64,000 bases of DNA from Alphaproteobacteria bacterium HGW-Alphaproteobacteria-7 (GCA_002842735.1 PHEB01000009.1:1-64000); one strand, 5' to 3'. Numbered from the stretch's first letter, positions 17,880-27,109 are shown. Numbers and translations: made by a program. The notes: a model not told the origin generated them from the letters alone.

Positions 17880-17973
17880 CGCACGCCGTCCGGCGTGCGG
17901 TATCCTCGCTCATGCGACCTGAAGGTCGCATCGCTGCGGGCGGCCAGTCGGCCTTGCGGTCGCTGGCGCGACC
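17880..17973 (+). repeat. Multi-hairpin intergenic repeat, copy B
   Basis: The same architecture as copy A, starting 4 bases after the phhB stop: CGCACGCC-GTCC-GGCGTGCG, ATGCGACC.../GGTCGCAT, GGCC-AGTC-GGCC and CGGTCGC-TGGC-GCGACCG. The linkers ATCCTCGCT, GCTGCGGGCGG and TTGCGG are identical to copy A. The stem bases differ from copy A but stay complementary. Confidence 0.75.
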
Positions 17974-18008
17974 GTTTCAGCACTACCCGGTTGCATCCGT
18001 CGCTTAAC

Positions 18009-18821
18009 TTACTTCCCCAGCAACCCCTGCCGCCCGGCGGCGCGTTGCTGTTTGCGCACCTTGCCGGGCATCCAGCGCTTGGCGAAGGCCAGTTGGCGCG
18101 CGGTCTTGCCGACCAGATAGTGCAGATCATCACCGTGGACCGCGTTCCACACCGCCTCGGCAACCTGCTCTACCGGAGTGATTTCCAGCCCTGCGGCTTT
18201 GACCCGCGTGCGGATATCCTCGTTGGCGTTGCGATTGCCGGTGCCATCAAGCAGCGGGGTATCGATGAAGCTCGGGCAGATCGAGGAGACTTTGATCCCG
18301 TCCGGCGCCCATTCCGCATCAAGGCTTTCGGCAATCCCGCGCACCCCGAACTTTGTCGCGCTGTAAACGCTCATCCCGCTGCCGCCGTTAAGCCCCGCCG
18401 CGCTGGCGATGTTGACCAGCGCCGATCCGGGCGCGCTTGCCTTGAGGTAGGGGTAGGCCGCCTGCGCGCCATACAGCACCCCGCGCAGATTGATGTCGAG
18501 GCAGGCGTCGATCTCGTCTTTGCTCAATTCGGCCAAAGCGCCGCCGGTGCCGATCCCGGCATTGTTGATCATCGCGTCAATCCGCCCGCCCGCCGCGGCG
18601 GCAAAGGCGGCCAGCACATCGTCCCAAGCCGCGCGGTCACGCACATCAAGCCGGTGCGCGAATTTCGCCTCGCCAGCGATCAGGGATAGCGTTTCGGCCA
18701 TTCCGGCCTCGTTGACATCGGCCACCCCGACAAACCACCCGCGCGCACTGAAATGCAGCGCGACGGCGCGGCCGATGCCCGATGCCCCGCCGGTGATGAA
18801 GATGCTGCGCTGCTGTGCCAT
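18009..18821 (-). CDS. Short-chain dehydrogenase/reductase (SDR)
   Basis: 270 residues from ATG at 18819-18821, chosen because GAGAGGGA lies just upstream. The cofactor motif TGGASGIG (about 10-17), the NNAG motif (about 86-89) and the catalytic set Ser140, Tyr153 and Lys157 (YSATK) are intact: a classical SDR. Asp35 at the end of the second beta-strand (VADVNE) suggests NAD+ preference. The C-terminus is basic (KRWMPGKVRKQQRAAGRQ), unusual for soluble SDRs. The substrate is unknown. It is flanked by the hairpin repeat B downstream. Confidence 0.85.
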   Translation of the reverse strand: MAQQRSIFITGGASGIGRAVALHFSARGWFVGVADVNEAGMAETLSLIAGEAKFAHRLDVRDRAAWDDVLAAFAAAAGGRIDAMINNAGIGTGGALAELSKDEIDACLDINLRGVLYGAQAAYPYLKASAPGSALVNIASAAGLNGGSGMSVYSATKFGVRGIAESLDAEWAPDGIKVSSICPSFIDTPLLDGTGNRNANEDIRTRVKAAGLEITPVEQVAEAVWNAVHGDDLHYLVGKTARQLAFAKRWMPGKVRKQQRAAGRQGLLGK

Positions 18822-18903
18822 GTGATCCCTCTCGATTGCGTTTTGCAACCTGTGTAGAGCGGTCTGCGGCGCTTGTCAGCAGTGCGAATGCAGCGCCGGG
18901 GCG

Positions 18904-20979
18904 CTATCCCCCGCGCCTTGCCTCAGGGCCCTGCACGTGCTGTGCGCCTTCGACGATCTGCGCGCTTGACGGCACCAGCGCATCGCCCAGCGGTTCAGCC
19001 CCCCCACCAAGACATTCGGCGAGGAAATTTTCAGCGATAGCGTAGAAGGCAATGCTGTTTTCGGGCCGGGCAAAGCCGTGGCCTTCATCCGGATACAGCA
19101 CATAGGTCACTGGTATCCCGGCGGATGTCATGGCGCTGACGATCTGATCGCTTTCCGCCTGTTTGACGCGCGGATCATTCGCGCCTTGCGCGATCAGCAA
19201 CGGCTTGATGATCTGGTCAGCCTTGTAAAGCGGGCTGGCGGCGCGCAGCAAGGCGCGGCCTTCTTCGGTATTGGGGTCGCCCATGCGTTCGTGGAAGGTC
19301 TTGACCACCGGTGCCCAATAAGGCGGGATGGTTTCCAGCAGGGTTTCAAGGTTCGACGGGCCAACAATGTCGACCCCGCAGGCAAAGGTTTCGGGCGTGA
19401 ACGCCAGCCCCGCCAGCGTGGCATAACCACCATAGGAGCCCCCCATGATCGCCACCTTGTCTGCCTGCGCAATGCCCTTGCCGATCGCCCATTGGGTCGC
19501 GTCGATCAGGTCATCATGCATCTTCAGGCCCCACTGCTTGTTGCCGGCATTGATGAAGTCCTTGCCGAACCCGGTTGAGCCACGGAAATTGACGCTGAGC
19601 ACCGCGTAACCGCGATTGGCGAGCATTTGGTGGGTAGAATTGAAGCCATAGGTATCGCGCCCCCACGGCCCGCCATGCACCAGCAACACCATCGGCACCG
19701 GGCTGTCCGGGCGGCCATCGCCATCGGCATCGCTGCCCGGCGGCAAGGTTAGGTAGGAGGGCAGGGTTAGCCCATCGCGGCTGGGGATTTCCAGTCCGTG
19801 CATCACTTGCAACGGCATCCCGGCCAGTGCGGGCCGCGACGTGTAAAACGGGGTCAGCGTCTTGGCGGTGCGATCGTAGATGTAGGTCGATACCGGCTGG
19901 GTCAGCGGATCATTCCAGACGATCCATGTCTGGTCATCATCGGTGCGGCTGGACACGCCGAAATCGCCGTCCAGCCGTTCGCCCAGCCATGCCAGCGCAG
20001 CGCCGATACCGGGATCGATCGCAGTCCATTCGGTCTTGAGGTAGTCGACCGCATAGGCCTGCACCTCGCCTGTCAGCGGATCGCGCATGGTGCTGCCGAT
20101 ATCGGCCTTGGCATCTTCGGCAATCACCCGCTTGGCGCCGGTCGATGTGTCTTGCGCCAACACGGCGGCGGTGTTGCGCCTGCGGCTGTCGATCCAATAC
20201 AGCGTGGCACCATCAGTAGTGTATCCAGCGGGCATGGTGGTGAGCGCATCCTCCATCGCCGTAGTCTCGAACGGCTCAGCCGCGACAACATCATCTTCAA
20301 CGCTGAAATAATCAGTTCCCCCCGCCGCGTTCTGGCGCATCGCCATGCGCAAGGTCAGGCTGTCATCGGCCATGAACCGGGCGTAGGAATTATTCTCCAG
20401 CACCAGCGAAAGCGCGCCAGTCGTCAGATCAAGCAGGTGGACATCGTGCCAGCGCGGATCGCGGTTGTTGATGCCGATCAGCAGCTTGTCCTTGTGGGTG
20501 GTCGACCCGCCGACGATCCGAACCAGGGTGTTTTCGAACGGGGTCAGCGTGGTTTCTGCGCCACTGGCGATATCGATGCGGTAAAGCAGGAAATTTTCGT
20601 CCCCGCCCTTGTCCTGAATATACAATACGCCGCGCGAATCCGGCGACCAGAAATGCTGACGGATCGGACGATCAGTCGCGCTGGTGATGGCGCGTGCGGC
20701 AGCCGGATCATCGGCCGGAGCGACCCAGATATTGAGCACCCCGTCCTTCGGTGCGAGCCAGCTGAGCCATTGGCCATCCGGGCTGATCTGCCCTGCCGCA
20801 CGGGTCGGGTTGCCGAACAGGGCACTGCGCGCGATCAGCGGGGCGGTTTGCGTTTGGGCGGTCATTGCGGTTCCATCAGTGGCGGTGTGATTATTGGCAA
20901 GAACAGCAGCAGGCAGCGCCACAATGCTCGCCGCTACGGTGGTCAGGAAACGGGCCCGCGTGCGTGTGAATGACGTCAT
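18904..20979 (-). CDS. S9 family prolyl oligopeptidase-type peptidase, exported
   Basis: 691 residues from ATG at 20977-20979, chosen because GGGAGAAAG precedes it and a signal peptide follows (residues 8-28, AAVLA). The N-terminal ~400 residues carry TolB/beta-propeller-like strands. The C-terminal alpha/beta-hydrolase domain has the nucleophile in GGSYGGYA, the Asp in QGANDPRVK and the His in DEGHGFA. It probably degrades short peptides in the periplasm. A near-perfect 22-bp palindrome lies about 36 bases upstream of the start. Confidence 0.92.
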   Translation of the reverse strand: MTSFTRTRARFLTTVAASIVALPAAVLANNHTATDGTAMTAQTQTAPLIARSALFGNPTRAAGQISPDGQWLSWLAPKDGVLNIWVAPADDPAAARAITSATDRPIRQHFWSPDSRGVLYIQDKGGDENFLLYRIDIASGAETTLTPFENTLVRIVGGSTTHKDKLLIGINNRDPRWHDVHLLDLTTGALSLVLENNSYARFMADDSLTLRMAMRQNAAGGTDYFSVEDDVVAAEPFETTAMEDALTTMPAGYTTDGATLYWIDSRRRNTAAVLAQDTSTGAKRVIAEDAKADIGSTMRDPLTGEVQAYAVDYLKTEWTAIDPGIGAALAWLGERLDGDFGVSSRTDDDQTWIVWNDPLTQPVSTYIYDRTAKTLTPFYTSRPALAGMPLQVMHGLEIPSRDGLTLPSYLTLPPGSDADGDGRPDSPVPMVLLVHGGPWGRDTYGFNSTHQMLANRGYAVLSVNFRGSTGFGKDFINAGNKQWGLKMHDDLIDATQWAIGKGIAQADKVAIMGGSYGGYATLAGLAFTPETFACGVDIVGPSNLETLLETIPPYWAPVVKTFHERMGDPNTEEGRALLRAASPLYKADQIIKPLLIAQGANDPRVKQAESDQIVSAMTSAGIPVTYVLYPDEGHGFARPENSIAFYAIAENFLAECLGGGAEPLGDALVPSSAQIVEGAQHVQGPEARRGG

Positions 20980-21014
20980 GACTGCTTTCTCCCGATCAGA
21001 GCCGGACAGGCTAA

Positions 21015-21036
21015 GTGTATTGCATACGTAATACAC
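21015..21036. promoter_or_regulatory. 22-bp palindromic operator upstream of the S9 peptidase
   Basis: The sequence runs GTGTATT...AATACAC with a TGCATACGTA-like centre; the outer seven bases on each side are perfectly complementary. The length and the GTNTA ends resemble sites for GntR-type dimers. It lies between the peptidase start and the 3' end of the DNA glycosylase gene, so it most likely controls the peptidase. Confidence 0.55.
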
Positions 21037-21068
21037 AAAGACAGCAAGCGCAAGCGCTGGGATACGCC

Positions 21069-21692
21069 TTACAACGCCGGGTTGGCGTAGAAATGCCACG
21101 TAAAAATCGCCATGCTGCCGCGCTGCGGGGTCCAGCATTCGGCAAGCTGGCGGGTGGCCTTTTCCGCCGGGCGTTCGGGTAGATCGAGCAAGCGTTTTAC
21201 CCCTTCCTGCACCGCCAGATCGCCCGCCGGCCAGATATCGGCGCGGCCTTCGGCGAACAGCAGGTAGATTTCGGCAGACCAGCGCCCGATGCCCTTGATC
21301 CGGGTGAGGTGTGCGATCGCGGCTTCATCGTCGCCAGGCAGGCAGCCCAAATCAAGTTCGCCAGCCTCAACCAATTCGCACAAGGATCGCGCGTAACCCT
21401 GTTTCTGATGCGACAATCCGCAGGCGCGCAGGGTATCGAAATCGCGGGCGAGCAGGCAGGCCGGGGTGAAATCCGCGCCCAGTTCGGCCTCAAGCTTGCG
21501 CCACATCGACGCCGCCGCCGCGACCGAGACTTGCTGGCCGACGATGGTGCGCAGCAGCGTCTTGTAACCGCGTTCCCGCAGGCGCGGTTCGGGATAGCCG
21601 ATCCGTTCAAGCGCAATCGCCAGTCGCGGTTCGCGCAGCGCCAGCGCATCCAGATCCGCGCGCAATCGTTCCGCCGTCAGCCCCACTGCCAC
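21069..21692 (-). CDS. DNA-3-methyladenine glycosylase, AlkA-like HhH-GPD protein
   Basis: 207 residues. The helix-hairpin-helix LTRIKGIGRWSAEIYLL (about 129-145) is followed by the catalytic Asp158 in WPAGDLAVQ, which is the HhH-GPD arrangement. TIVGQQVSVAAA matches the substrate-pocket helix of AlkA relatives. It lacks the N-terminal AlkA-specific domain of E. coli AlkA. It excises alkylated bases; no ada gene is nearby. It diverges from the ferredoxin gene. Confidence 0.88.
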   Translation of the reverse strand: MAVGLTAERLRADLDALALREPRLAIALERIGYPEPRLRERGYKTLLRTIVGQQVSVAAAASMWRKLEAELGADFTPACLLARDFDTLRACGLSHQKQGYARSLCELVEAGELDLGCLPGDDEAAIAHLTRIKGIGRWSAEIYLLFAEGRADIWPAGDLAVQEGVKRLLDLPERPAEKATRQLAECWTPQRGSMAIFTWHFYANPAL

Positions 21693-21792
21693 TTTCCTTA
21701 ACTTGCCTTGCGCTTCAGACTATCTTAGCAGCCCGCCAACACCCTCACAGCGCAATCCCTTGCGCGCAATAGCCCAAAAGGAAGTTTGATCC

Positions 21793-22110
21793 ATGCCCAG
21801 ACTGGTCGTCACCAACCGCGAAGGCGAAACCAGCGAGATTTCCGTGAGCGATGGCCTTACCGTGATGGAAGCGATCCGCGATAATGGTTTTGATGAACTG
21901 CTGGCGCTGTGCGGCGGGTGCTGTTCGTGCGCGACGTGCCATGTCCATGTCGACCCGGCCTTCGCCGACAAGTTGCCGAAAATGAGCGAGGACGAGGATG
22001 ATCTGCTCGAATCCTCCGATCATCGCGCCGCGACCAGCCGGTTGTCGTGCCAGATTGCACTGACTGCCGATCTTGATGGGCTGCACGTCACGATTGCACC
22101 GGAAGATTGA
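21793..22110 (+). CDS. [2Fe-2S] ferredoxin, adrenodoxin type
   Basis: 105 residues. The cluster ligands are Cys40-x5-Cys46-x2-Cys49 and Cys86 (SRLSCQIAL), the adrenodoxin/putidaredoxin spacing. The acidic patch [11 protein letters not shown] between them is typical of electron donors to cytochrome P450 or ring-hydroxylating enzymes. Two extra cysteines (43, 44) sit inside the cluster loop. Its partner enzyme is not in the window. Confidence 0.95.
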   Translation: MPRLVVTNREGETSEISVSDGLTVMEAIRDNGFDELLALCGGCCSCATCHVHVDPAFADKLPKMSEDEDDLLESSDHRAATSRLSCQIALTADLDGLHVTIAPED

Positions 22111-22134
22111 TCGCGGGGCGTTGGGGGCAGGCCG

Positions 22135-22506
22135 GTGGACGATGATCTGGCCCGTTTCCTGCGCGAAGAACTGGGCCATGCGCCGACCGGCTCTGCGGGG
22201 CCGTGGCGGGTGTGCGGGACGGTGTTGCTGTGGCAGGGCAGCGCTGGCGCTGCGACCAAAGGCAGCTGGTTTTTCCTGAGCATCGACGGCGAAACGGCAG
22301 CGGCGATCCGCGCCCACGCTGTCAATGCCGCGGCTTGGGGATCGGTCTATGTCGTGGCGACGATTGGCGCGACGACATGGCGCACCTCGCTGTTCCCTTC
22401 CAAAGCGGCCGGTGGCTGGTTGCTGCCGCTGAAGGCCGCCGTACGCAAGGCCGAGGGGATAGACGAGGGCCGCGCGGTCGAGGCCATGCTCGCGCTGGCA
22501 AACTGA
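22135..22506 (+). CDS. DUF1905 family protein
   Basis: 123 residues from GTG at 22135, 24 bases after the ferredoxin stop. Strands such as FRE..., WRVCGTVLLWQGSAGAATKGSWFFLSI and TTWRTSLFPSKAAGGWLLPLKAAVRKAEGI fit the DUF1905 beta-barrel (G-W-F, W-x-TSLFP, LPLK). The family has no established function. The short spacing suggests co-transcription with the ferredoxin. Confidence 0.75.
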   Translation: MDDDLARFLREELGHAPTGSAGPWRVCGTVLLWQGSAGAATKGSWFFLSIDGETAAAIRAHAVNAAAWGSVYVVATIGATTWRTSLFPSKAAGGWLLPLKAAVRKAEGIDEGRAVEAMLALAN

Positions 22507-22565
22507 TGGCCCGATGTGCGCCTTGACCGTTGCGGCGAGCGGCGCGAGCGACTAATCCCTGCCGC

Positions 22566-23594
22566 ATGAACATTACCCGCCCCTTTGGCGATACGCTCGC
22601 CCTGATCGGTAACACCCCGATGGTAAGGCTTGCCGGCCCCAGCGCGGCGGCGGGCTGCGACATCTGGGGCAAGTGCGAATTCGCCAACCCCGGATCGTCG
22701 GTCAAAGACCGCGCGGCCTTGTGGATCATCCGCGATGCCGAGGCGCGCGGCGAATTGCTGCCCGGCGGCACCGTGGTCGAAGGCACGGCGGGGAACACCG
22801 GGATCGGCATCGCTCTGGTCGCCAATGCGCGCGGTTACAAGACGATCATCGTCATGCCCGACAACCAGTCGCAGGAGAAGATGGACACGCTGCGGGCGCT
22901 GGGCGCACAGCTCGTTTTGGTGCCGCCGACCAAATTCGCCAATCCCGGCCATTTCGTCCACACTTCGCGCCGCTTGGCCGAAGAAACGCCCGGCGCGGTG
23001 TGGGCCAACCAGTTCGACAATATCGCCAACCGCCGCGCCCATATCGAAGGCACCGCGCCCGAAATCTGGAAGCAGCTGGGCGGCCGCATCGATGGCTTTA
23101 CCTGCGCGGCGGGCACTGGCGGGACGATTGCGGGGGTGGGCCTTGGCCTGAAAGCGCAGGACGAAAATATCCGCATCGCGCTGACCGACCCGCACGGCGC
23201 GGCGCTGTATAATTACTACGCCCACGGCGAATTGCAGGCCGAAGGCTCGTCGGTCGCCGAAGGGATCGGGCAGGGGCGCATCACCGCAAATCTCGAAGGC
23301 GCAGCGATCGACACGCAATACCGCATCAGCGACGAAGAAGGCCTGATGTGGGTCGCGCGGTTGCTGAAGGATGAAGGCCTGTGCCTTGGCCTGTCATCGG
23401 GGATCAATGTGGCCGGTGCGGTGATGCTGGGCAAGGAGCTGGTAGCCGAAGGGCGCGCCAATCCGCAGGTGGCGACGATCCTTTGCGATACGGGCTTTCG
23501 TTATCTTTCAACGCTCTACAATCCCGAATGGCTGGCGGCCAAGGGCCTGCCGGTGTTCGATTGGCTCGTGAGCGCGCAGCAGAGCGGCGCATGA
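22566..23594 (+). CDS. cysK: Cysteine synthase A-like PLP enzyme
   Basis: 342 residues from ATG at 22566. The PLP lysine is Lys47 in NPGSSVKDRA, the substrate loop is EGTAGNTGIG, and the phosphate loop is CAAGTGGTIAGVG. This is the slightly long O-acetylserine sulfhydrylase form common in alphaproteobacteria. It makes cysteine from O-acetylserine and sulfide, the end point of the sulfate-reduction genes at 55.8-59.8 kb. Its stop overlaps the next gene's start (ATGA), so the three-gene run 22.6-24.8 kb is translationally coupled. Confidence 0.92.
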   Translation: MNITRPFGDTLALIGNTPMVRLAGPSAAAGCDIWGKCEFANPGSSVKDRAALWIIRDAEARGELLPGGTVVEGTAGNTGIGIALVANARGYKTIIVMPDNQSQEKMDTLRALGAQLVLVPPTKFANPGHFVHTSRRLAEETPGAVWANQFDNIANRRAHIEGTAPEIWKQLGGRIDGFTCAAGTGGTIAGVGLGLKAQDENIRIALTDPHGAALYNYYAHGELQAEGSSVAEGIGQGRITANLEGAAIDTQYRISDEEGLMWVARLLKDEGLCLGLSSGINVAGAVMLGKELVAEGRANPQVATILCDTGFRYLSTLYNPEWLAAKGLPVFDWLVSAQQSGA

Positions 23595-24025
23595 CCCGGC
23601 CATCGCTGCTTGATCGGTTGCGGCGCATGAACCAGCGCAGCCTGTTCGGGCCGGGAAGCGGTCGTCGCGGCCTGTTTTCCGGTGAGCCGGGCGAGAGCGA
23701 AGGCCCCGCACCCGCGAGCGAGGCGCGCGCCGAGGCGATCCAGCGGCTGCAAGTCGGGCTGTTCGGGATTGGCGCGATGGTGCTGCTTGTCGGGTTGGCG
23801 AGCATCATCGGCAGTCAGGCCGATCTGGCCGATGAAGCCGCCGTGCCTGAAGCCGCACCGACCACCGAGCCAACTCCCGCGCCGACCCGCGCCAATCCGC
23901 TTGCCGATGCAGGGGTGGTGCCTGATATCGACCCCGCGCCCATTCCCTTGCCATCACCCACCCCGCTCGACCTGCCGCCGCCGCCGCGCCCATCCGGTTC
24001 GGGCAATGCCGCGCCGTCGCAGTAA
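23591..24025 (+). CDS. Single-pass membrane protein with a proline-rich tail
   Basis: 144 residues starting at the ATGA overlap with cysK. Residues 1-55 are charged and cytoplasmic-looking. One membrane helix follows (VGLFGIGAMVLLVGLASIIG), and then a Pro/Ala-rich periplasmic tail of about 70 residues ending PPPPRPSGSGNAAPSQ. I do not recognise a family. It overlaps the next lipoprotein gene by 20 bases, suggesting the two envelope proteins act together. Confidence 0.7.
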   Translation: MTRPSLLDRLRRMNQRSLFGPGSGRRGLFSGEPGESEGPAPASEARAEAIQRLQVGLFGIGAMVLLVGLASIIGSQADLADEAAVPEAAPTTEPTPAPTRANPLADAGVVPDIDPAPIPLPSPTPLDLPPPPRPSGSGNAAPSQ

Positions 24026-24788
24026 TCGCGGCCATGTTCTGGCGGCAGTGCTGCTGCTGGCGCTGGCCGGATGCAAACCCGCGCCGACCGACGAGACAGG
24101 TGCAACGCAATCGCCGCAGCAAACGATCGGGCTGATGACCAGCCTTCCGCTATATTGGCCCGAGGGGGCGGAGCTGTACGAACTGGCCGCCGGGAACACC
24201 GCACTGCCGTGGCAGCGGCAAGCGATTGAGGCACGCTATACGATTGTCCCGCTCGACACGCTCTCACCCATTCCCGCGCTCTCCCCGGATGCGGCCGAGG
24301 TTGATCCGCTGGCCGGGATTGCACGGCTGGCGGTGATTCAGCCGCGCGGATTGTCGCCTGCGGATAATGTCGCGCTGGATGTATGGGTGCGGCGCGGGGG
24401 GCGGTTATTGCTGGTGCTCGATCCGGCGCTGACGGGGGATTACGATGCGCCGCTGGGCGATCCGCGCCGTCCGGTGGATGGCGCGCTGATCCCGCCCGTG
24501 GTGGCGCGCTGGGGGCTGGCGATCAGCTTTGACGAAGGCCAGGAACTGGCAGTCACCACCACGACGCTGGCCGGTGCGCAATTGCCGCTGGTGCTGGCGG
24601 GGCGCATTGCCATCACCGATCCCCGCGCGGCTGATTGCACGCGGCTGGCCGCAGGCGCAGCGGCAAGCTGCCGGGTGGGCAAGGGCCAGGTGATGGTGAT
24701 CGCCGATGCGGCGCTGTTCGAGCATCCGGAACTGGCGGGCGAAGGCGGGGAGCGGCTGCGCGAAGTGCTGGCGGCCGCGCTGGCTTAA
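24006..24788 (+). CDS. Lipoprotein with a GldG/DUF4350-like domain
   Basis: 260 residues from ATG at 24006, where a lipoprotein signal appears (LLLALAGC, Cys23). The mature part reads like the unannotated periplasmic domain of GldG/DUF4350 proteins: TSLPLYWPEG, then DPLAGIARLAVIQPRGLSP, then the glycine-rich WVRRGGRLLLVLDP and a later GKGQVMVIADAALFEHPEL. Such domains resemble class I glutamine amidotransferases without catalysis. The upstream open frame overlaps the preceding gene and was trimmed. Confidence 0.65.
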   Translation: MPRRRSNRGHVLAAVLLLALAGCKPAPTDETGATQSPQQTIGLMTSLPLYWPEGAELYELAAGNTALPWQRQAIEARYTIVPLDTLSPIPALSPDAAEVDPLAGIARLAVIQPRGLSPADNVALDVWVRRGGRLLLVLDPALTGDYDAPLGDPRRPVDGALIPPVVARWGLAISFDEGQELAVTTTTLAGAQLPLVLAGRIAITDPRAADCTRLAAGAAASCRVGKGQVMVIADAALFEHPELAGEGGERLREVLAAALA

Positions 24789-25140
24789 CCACCCTTGGGG
24801 AAATGACGGGAGCCGCCAGACTCGGAGTCGCGACGCCCGGCAAAAGCCACCACAAATTGGCCGATTCGCGCGCGTTTCACGGGGAGATATCGCGTCAATC
24901 GCCTGCCAGGCGAGCGCCCTGATATTGGCATTAATCAATTGAAAACAACATTATAGCAAGTTATCCCGCATTTTCCCGTAAAAATCCCTTCCATCTCCGT
25001 GCCTTCCCCGATATTACCGGGGGGTATCAGACATGCTTGCTCGCACCGCGTCCGGCTGATGGGCGCTGGCGCACCGCTCGCGCTTGCGTGGGCGGCGGGG
25101 AAGAAGGCGTGTTGCACAGGGTGAGAGGGGATCAGGGAGG
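24789..25140 (+). promoter_or_regulatory. Gap carrying the dcw cluster promoter region
   Basis: These 352 bases hold no gene. An AT-rich patch contains TTGGCA (24925-24930), 18 bases, then CATTAT (24949-24954), a fair sigma-70-like promoter; TTGAAA (24939) with TATCCC (24962) is a weaker alternative. GTGGG/TGGG runs occur in the last 70 bases before mraZ and could bind MraZ, but I see no regular array. Confidence 0.45.
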
Positions 25141-25635
25141 GTGTCTGCGTTTGGAGGATATAGCGGCCAAGCCTACTCGCCTTCGGGCGACAAGGGCCGC
25201 TTTGTCCTGCCGCCCACCTTCCGCAAGGCTGTAAAGGAAAGTTCAGGCGGCAACCGCATCCTGTGCCTTGCTGCGCATGACCGGTTCGATTGCCTGATCG
25301 GGTTCGGCCTGTCGCGCACCGACAAACTCAACCAGCAGCTCGAACGCGAAGAAGAGCGCGCGATCCGCCTCAGTCTGGCCGATTTCGACCGTGATGTGCG
25401 CGCCCAGCAGCTCTTCGGCTTCGAACAGCTCCCCTTCGACGACAGCGGGCGCTTCATCATGCCCGAACATCTGCGCGATCTCGGCAAGGTTGGCGATGGC
25501 CTGTATTTTCAGGGCGCGGGCGATTTCTTCTTCGTCTGGAACCCGGCCGAACTCGCGCGGATGGACCCCGCGTGGAAGGGCGCGCAGGCCGCCTGCGCCA
25601 AGCTGATCGCCGCCGCAACCAAAGGGGCGGCATGA
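25141..25635 (+). CDS. mraZ: Transcriptional regulator MraZ of the dcw cluster
   Basis: 164 residues from GTG at 25141 with GAGAGGGG and GGGAGG upstream. It has two swapped-hairpin AbrB-like domains, each with the conserved motif: DKGRFVLP (about 19) and DDSGRFIMP (about 100). MraZ binds repeats near its own promoter and tunes the division cluster. The stop overlaps rsmH by ATGA. Confidence 0.93.
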   Translation: MSAFGGYSGQAYSPSGDKGRFVLPPTFRKAVKESSGGNRILCLAAHDRFDCLIGFGLSRTDKLNQQLEREEERAIRLSLADFDRDVRAQQLFGFEQLPFDDSGRFIMPEHLRDLGKVGDGLYFQGAGDFFFVWNPAELARMDPAWKGAQAACAKLIAAATKGAA

Positions 25636-26576
25636 TGGTTGACGCTCCGCACATCCCCGTGCTGCTCGATGAAGTGATCGCCGCCATCCAACCTGCCCCA
25701 GGCATGACTATCATCGATGCGACCTTTGGCGCGGGCGGTTATACGCAGGCGCTGCTCGATGCCGGTGCGCAGGTGCACGCGTTTGACCGTGATCCCGATG
25801 CCATTGCTGCCGGGCAGGTGATGGTGGCGCATTATCAAACCCGCCTCGCGCTCCACCCGGCGCGCTTTTCCGCGATGCGTGATGAACTGGCGCGGCTCGG
25901 CATTGCGCAGGTTGATGCGGTGGTGATGGATATCGGCGTGTCATCGATGCAGCTTGATCAAGGCGACCGGGGCTTTGCCTTCATGCATGACGGCCCGCTC
26001 GACATGCGGATGAGCCGGGATGGCGAAAGCGCGGCCGATTTCCTCAACACCGCCGATGAAGAAGCAATTGCGAACGTGCTCTATCGTTACGGCGAAGAAC
26101 GCCAGTCGCGCCGCGTCGCCCGCGCGATTGTCGCCGCGCGCCCGCTGGCGACCACCGGCGAACTCGCCCGCGTGGTGCGCCGCGCGCTGGGGCACAAGCC
26201 GCACGACAAGAAAGACCCCGCCACCCGCACGTTTCAGGCGGTGCGCATCCATGTGAACGATGAATTGGGCGAGCTGGAAGCTGGCCTTGCCGCGGCCGAG
26301 GCGCTGCTGGGCGAAGGCGGGGTGCTGGCGGTGGTCAGTTTCCACAGCCTTGAAGACCGCATCGTCAAACACTTCCTGCGTGAACGCAGCGGCGCGGGTC
26401 GTTCCGTATCGCGCCACCTGCCCGGCGAAATCCCCGGCCCGCCGCCGACCTTCGCCAACCTGTCAAAGGGCATCCGTCCGACCGAAGCAGAACTTGCCCG
26501 CAACCCGCGCGCCCGTTCATCCACCTTGCGCCATGCGATCCGCACCGGCGCGCCAGCCAGGAGCATTGCAGCATGA
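25632..26576 (+). CDS. rsmH: 16S rRNA (cytosine1402-N4)-methyltransferase
   Basis: 314 residues starting in the ATGA overlap with mraZ. The SAM-binding motif [14 protein letters not shown] and the family motifs [36 protein letters not shown] and [13 protein letters not shown] are intact. RsmH methylates C1402 of 16S rRNA. The stop overlaps ftsL. Confidence 0.97.
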   Translation: MMVDAPHIPVLLDEVIAAIQPAPGMTIIDATFGAGGYTQALLDAGAQVHAFDRDPDAIAAGQVMVAHYQTRLALHPARFSAMRDELARLGIAQVDAVVMDIGVSSMQLDQGDRGFAFMHDGPLDMRMSRDGESAADFLNTADEEAIANVLYRYGEERQSRRVARAIVAARPLATTGELARVVRRALGHKPHDKKDPATRTFQAVRIHVNDELGELEAGLAAAEALLGEGGVLAVVSFHSLEDRIVKHFLRERSGAGRSVSRHLPGEIPGPPPTFANLSKGIRPTEAELARNPRARSSTLRHAIRTGAPARSIAA

Positions 26577-27109
26577 TCAGCAGCACTCAGGCAAGGTCGC
26601 TGGGATGGATGGCGGTGCTGGCGGTTTGTTTTGCGCTGGTCGTCATCCTCAGCTTCAAGGTTCATGCCGTCAAAAGCCAAGTGCTGCTGGCCGAACGCCA
26701 GGTGATCGCGCTGCAACGCGAGACGCTGCTGCTCGAAACCGAATTCCAGACCCGCGCCAGCCAACGCCAGCTTGCCACGTGGAACACTGTCGAATTCGGT
26801 TACGCCGCCCCGCGTGCCGGGCAATTTCTTGATGGCGAACGCCAGCTTGCCAGCCTTGGCCAGCGGCCCGGCCCGAATGCGCCCGCACCGATCCGCCTTG
26901 CGCGGGCGGACATCCCTGATGGGAGCCTTGCCGCCGAAGCCCCGATGCGTTCACCCGTGTCAGGCGCGACTGTCACGCTCGCCTCGGGCGTCGGCGAAAG
27001 GGGCGCGGGCGAAGTGTTCAGCGACGCCTTTGGCGATTTCCTGATCGAAGCCTCCCCGATCCGCGCCGCGCAGGCCCAGACCATCTCCGCCAAGGGTGTT
27101 GGCGAATGA
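26573..27109 (+). CDS. ftsL: Cell division protein FtsL-like
   Basis: 178 residues. One N-terminal membrane helix ([17 protein letters not shown], about 12-28) is followed by a coiled coil ([27 protein letters not shown]), the FtsL/FtsB fold. The position between rsmH and ftsI is decisive. The C-terminal ~90 residues are alphaproteobacterial additions of low complexity. It bridges FtsB/FtsQ and FtsWI in the divisome. Start and stop both overlap neighbours by ATGA. Confidence 0.88.
   Translation: MISSTQARSLGWMAVLAVCFALVVILSFKVHAVKSQVLLAERQVIALQRETLLLETEFQTRASQRQLATWNTVEFGYAAPRAGQFLDGERQLASLGQRPGPNAPAPIRLARADIPDGSLAAEAPMRSPVSGATVTLASGVGERGAGEVFSDAFGDFLIEASPIRAAQAQTISAKGVGE

Noticed and set aside
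15979-17973. The hairpin repeats as a CRISPR array
   Set aside because: Copies are almost 2 kb apart, multi-stemmed and without regularly spaced unique spacers; no cas genes are present.
24870-24890. GTTTCACGGGGAGA as a second parS
   Set aside because: Only one half-site (GTTTCACG) matches; the other half is not complementary.
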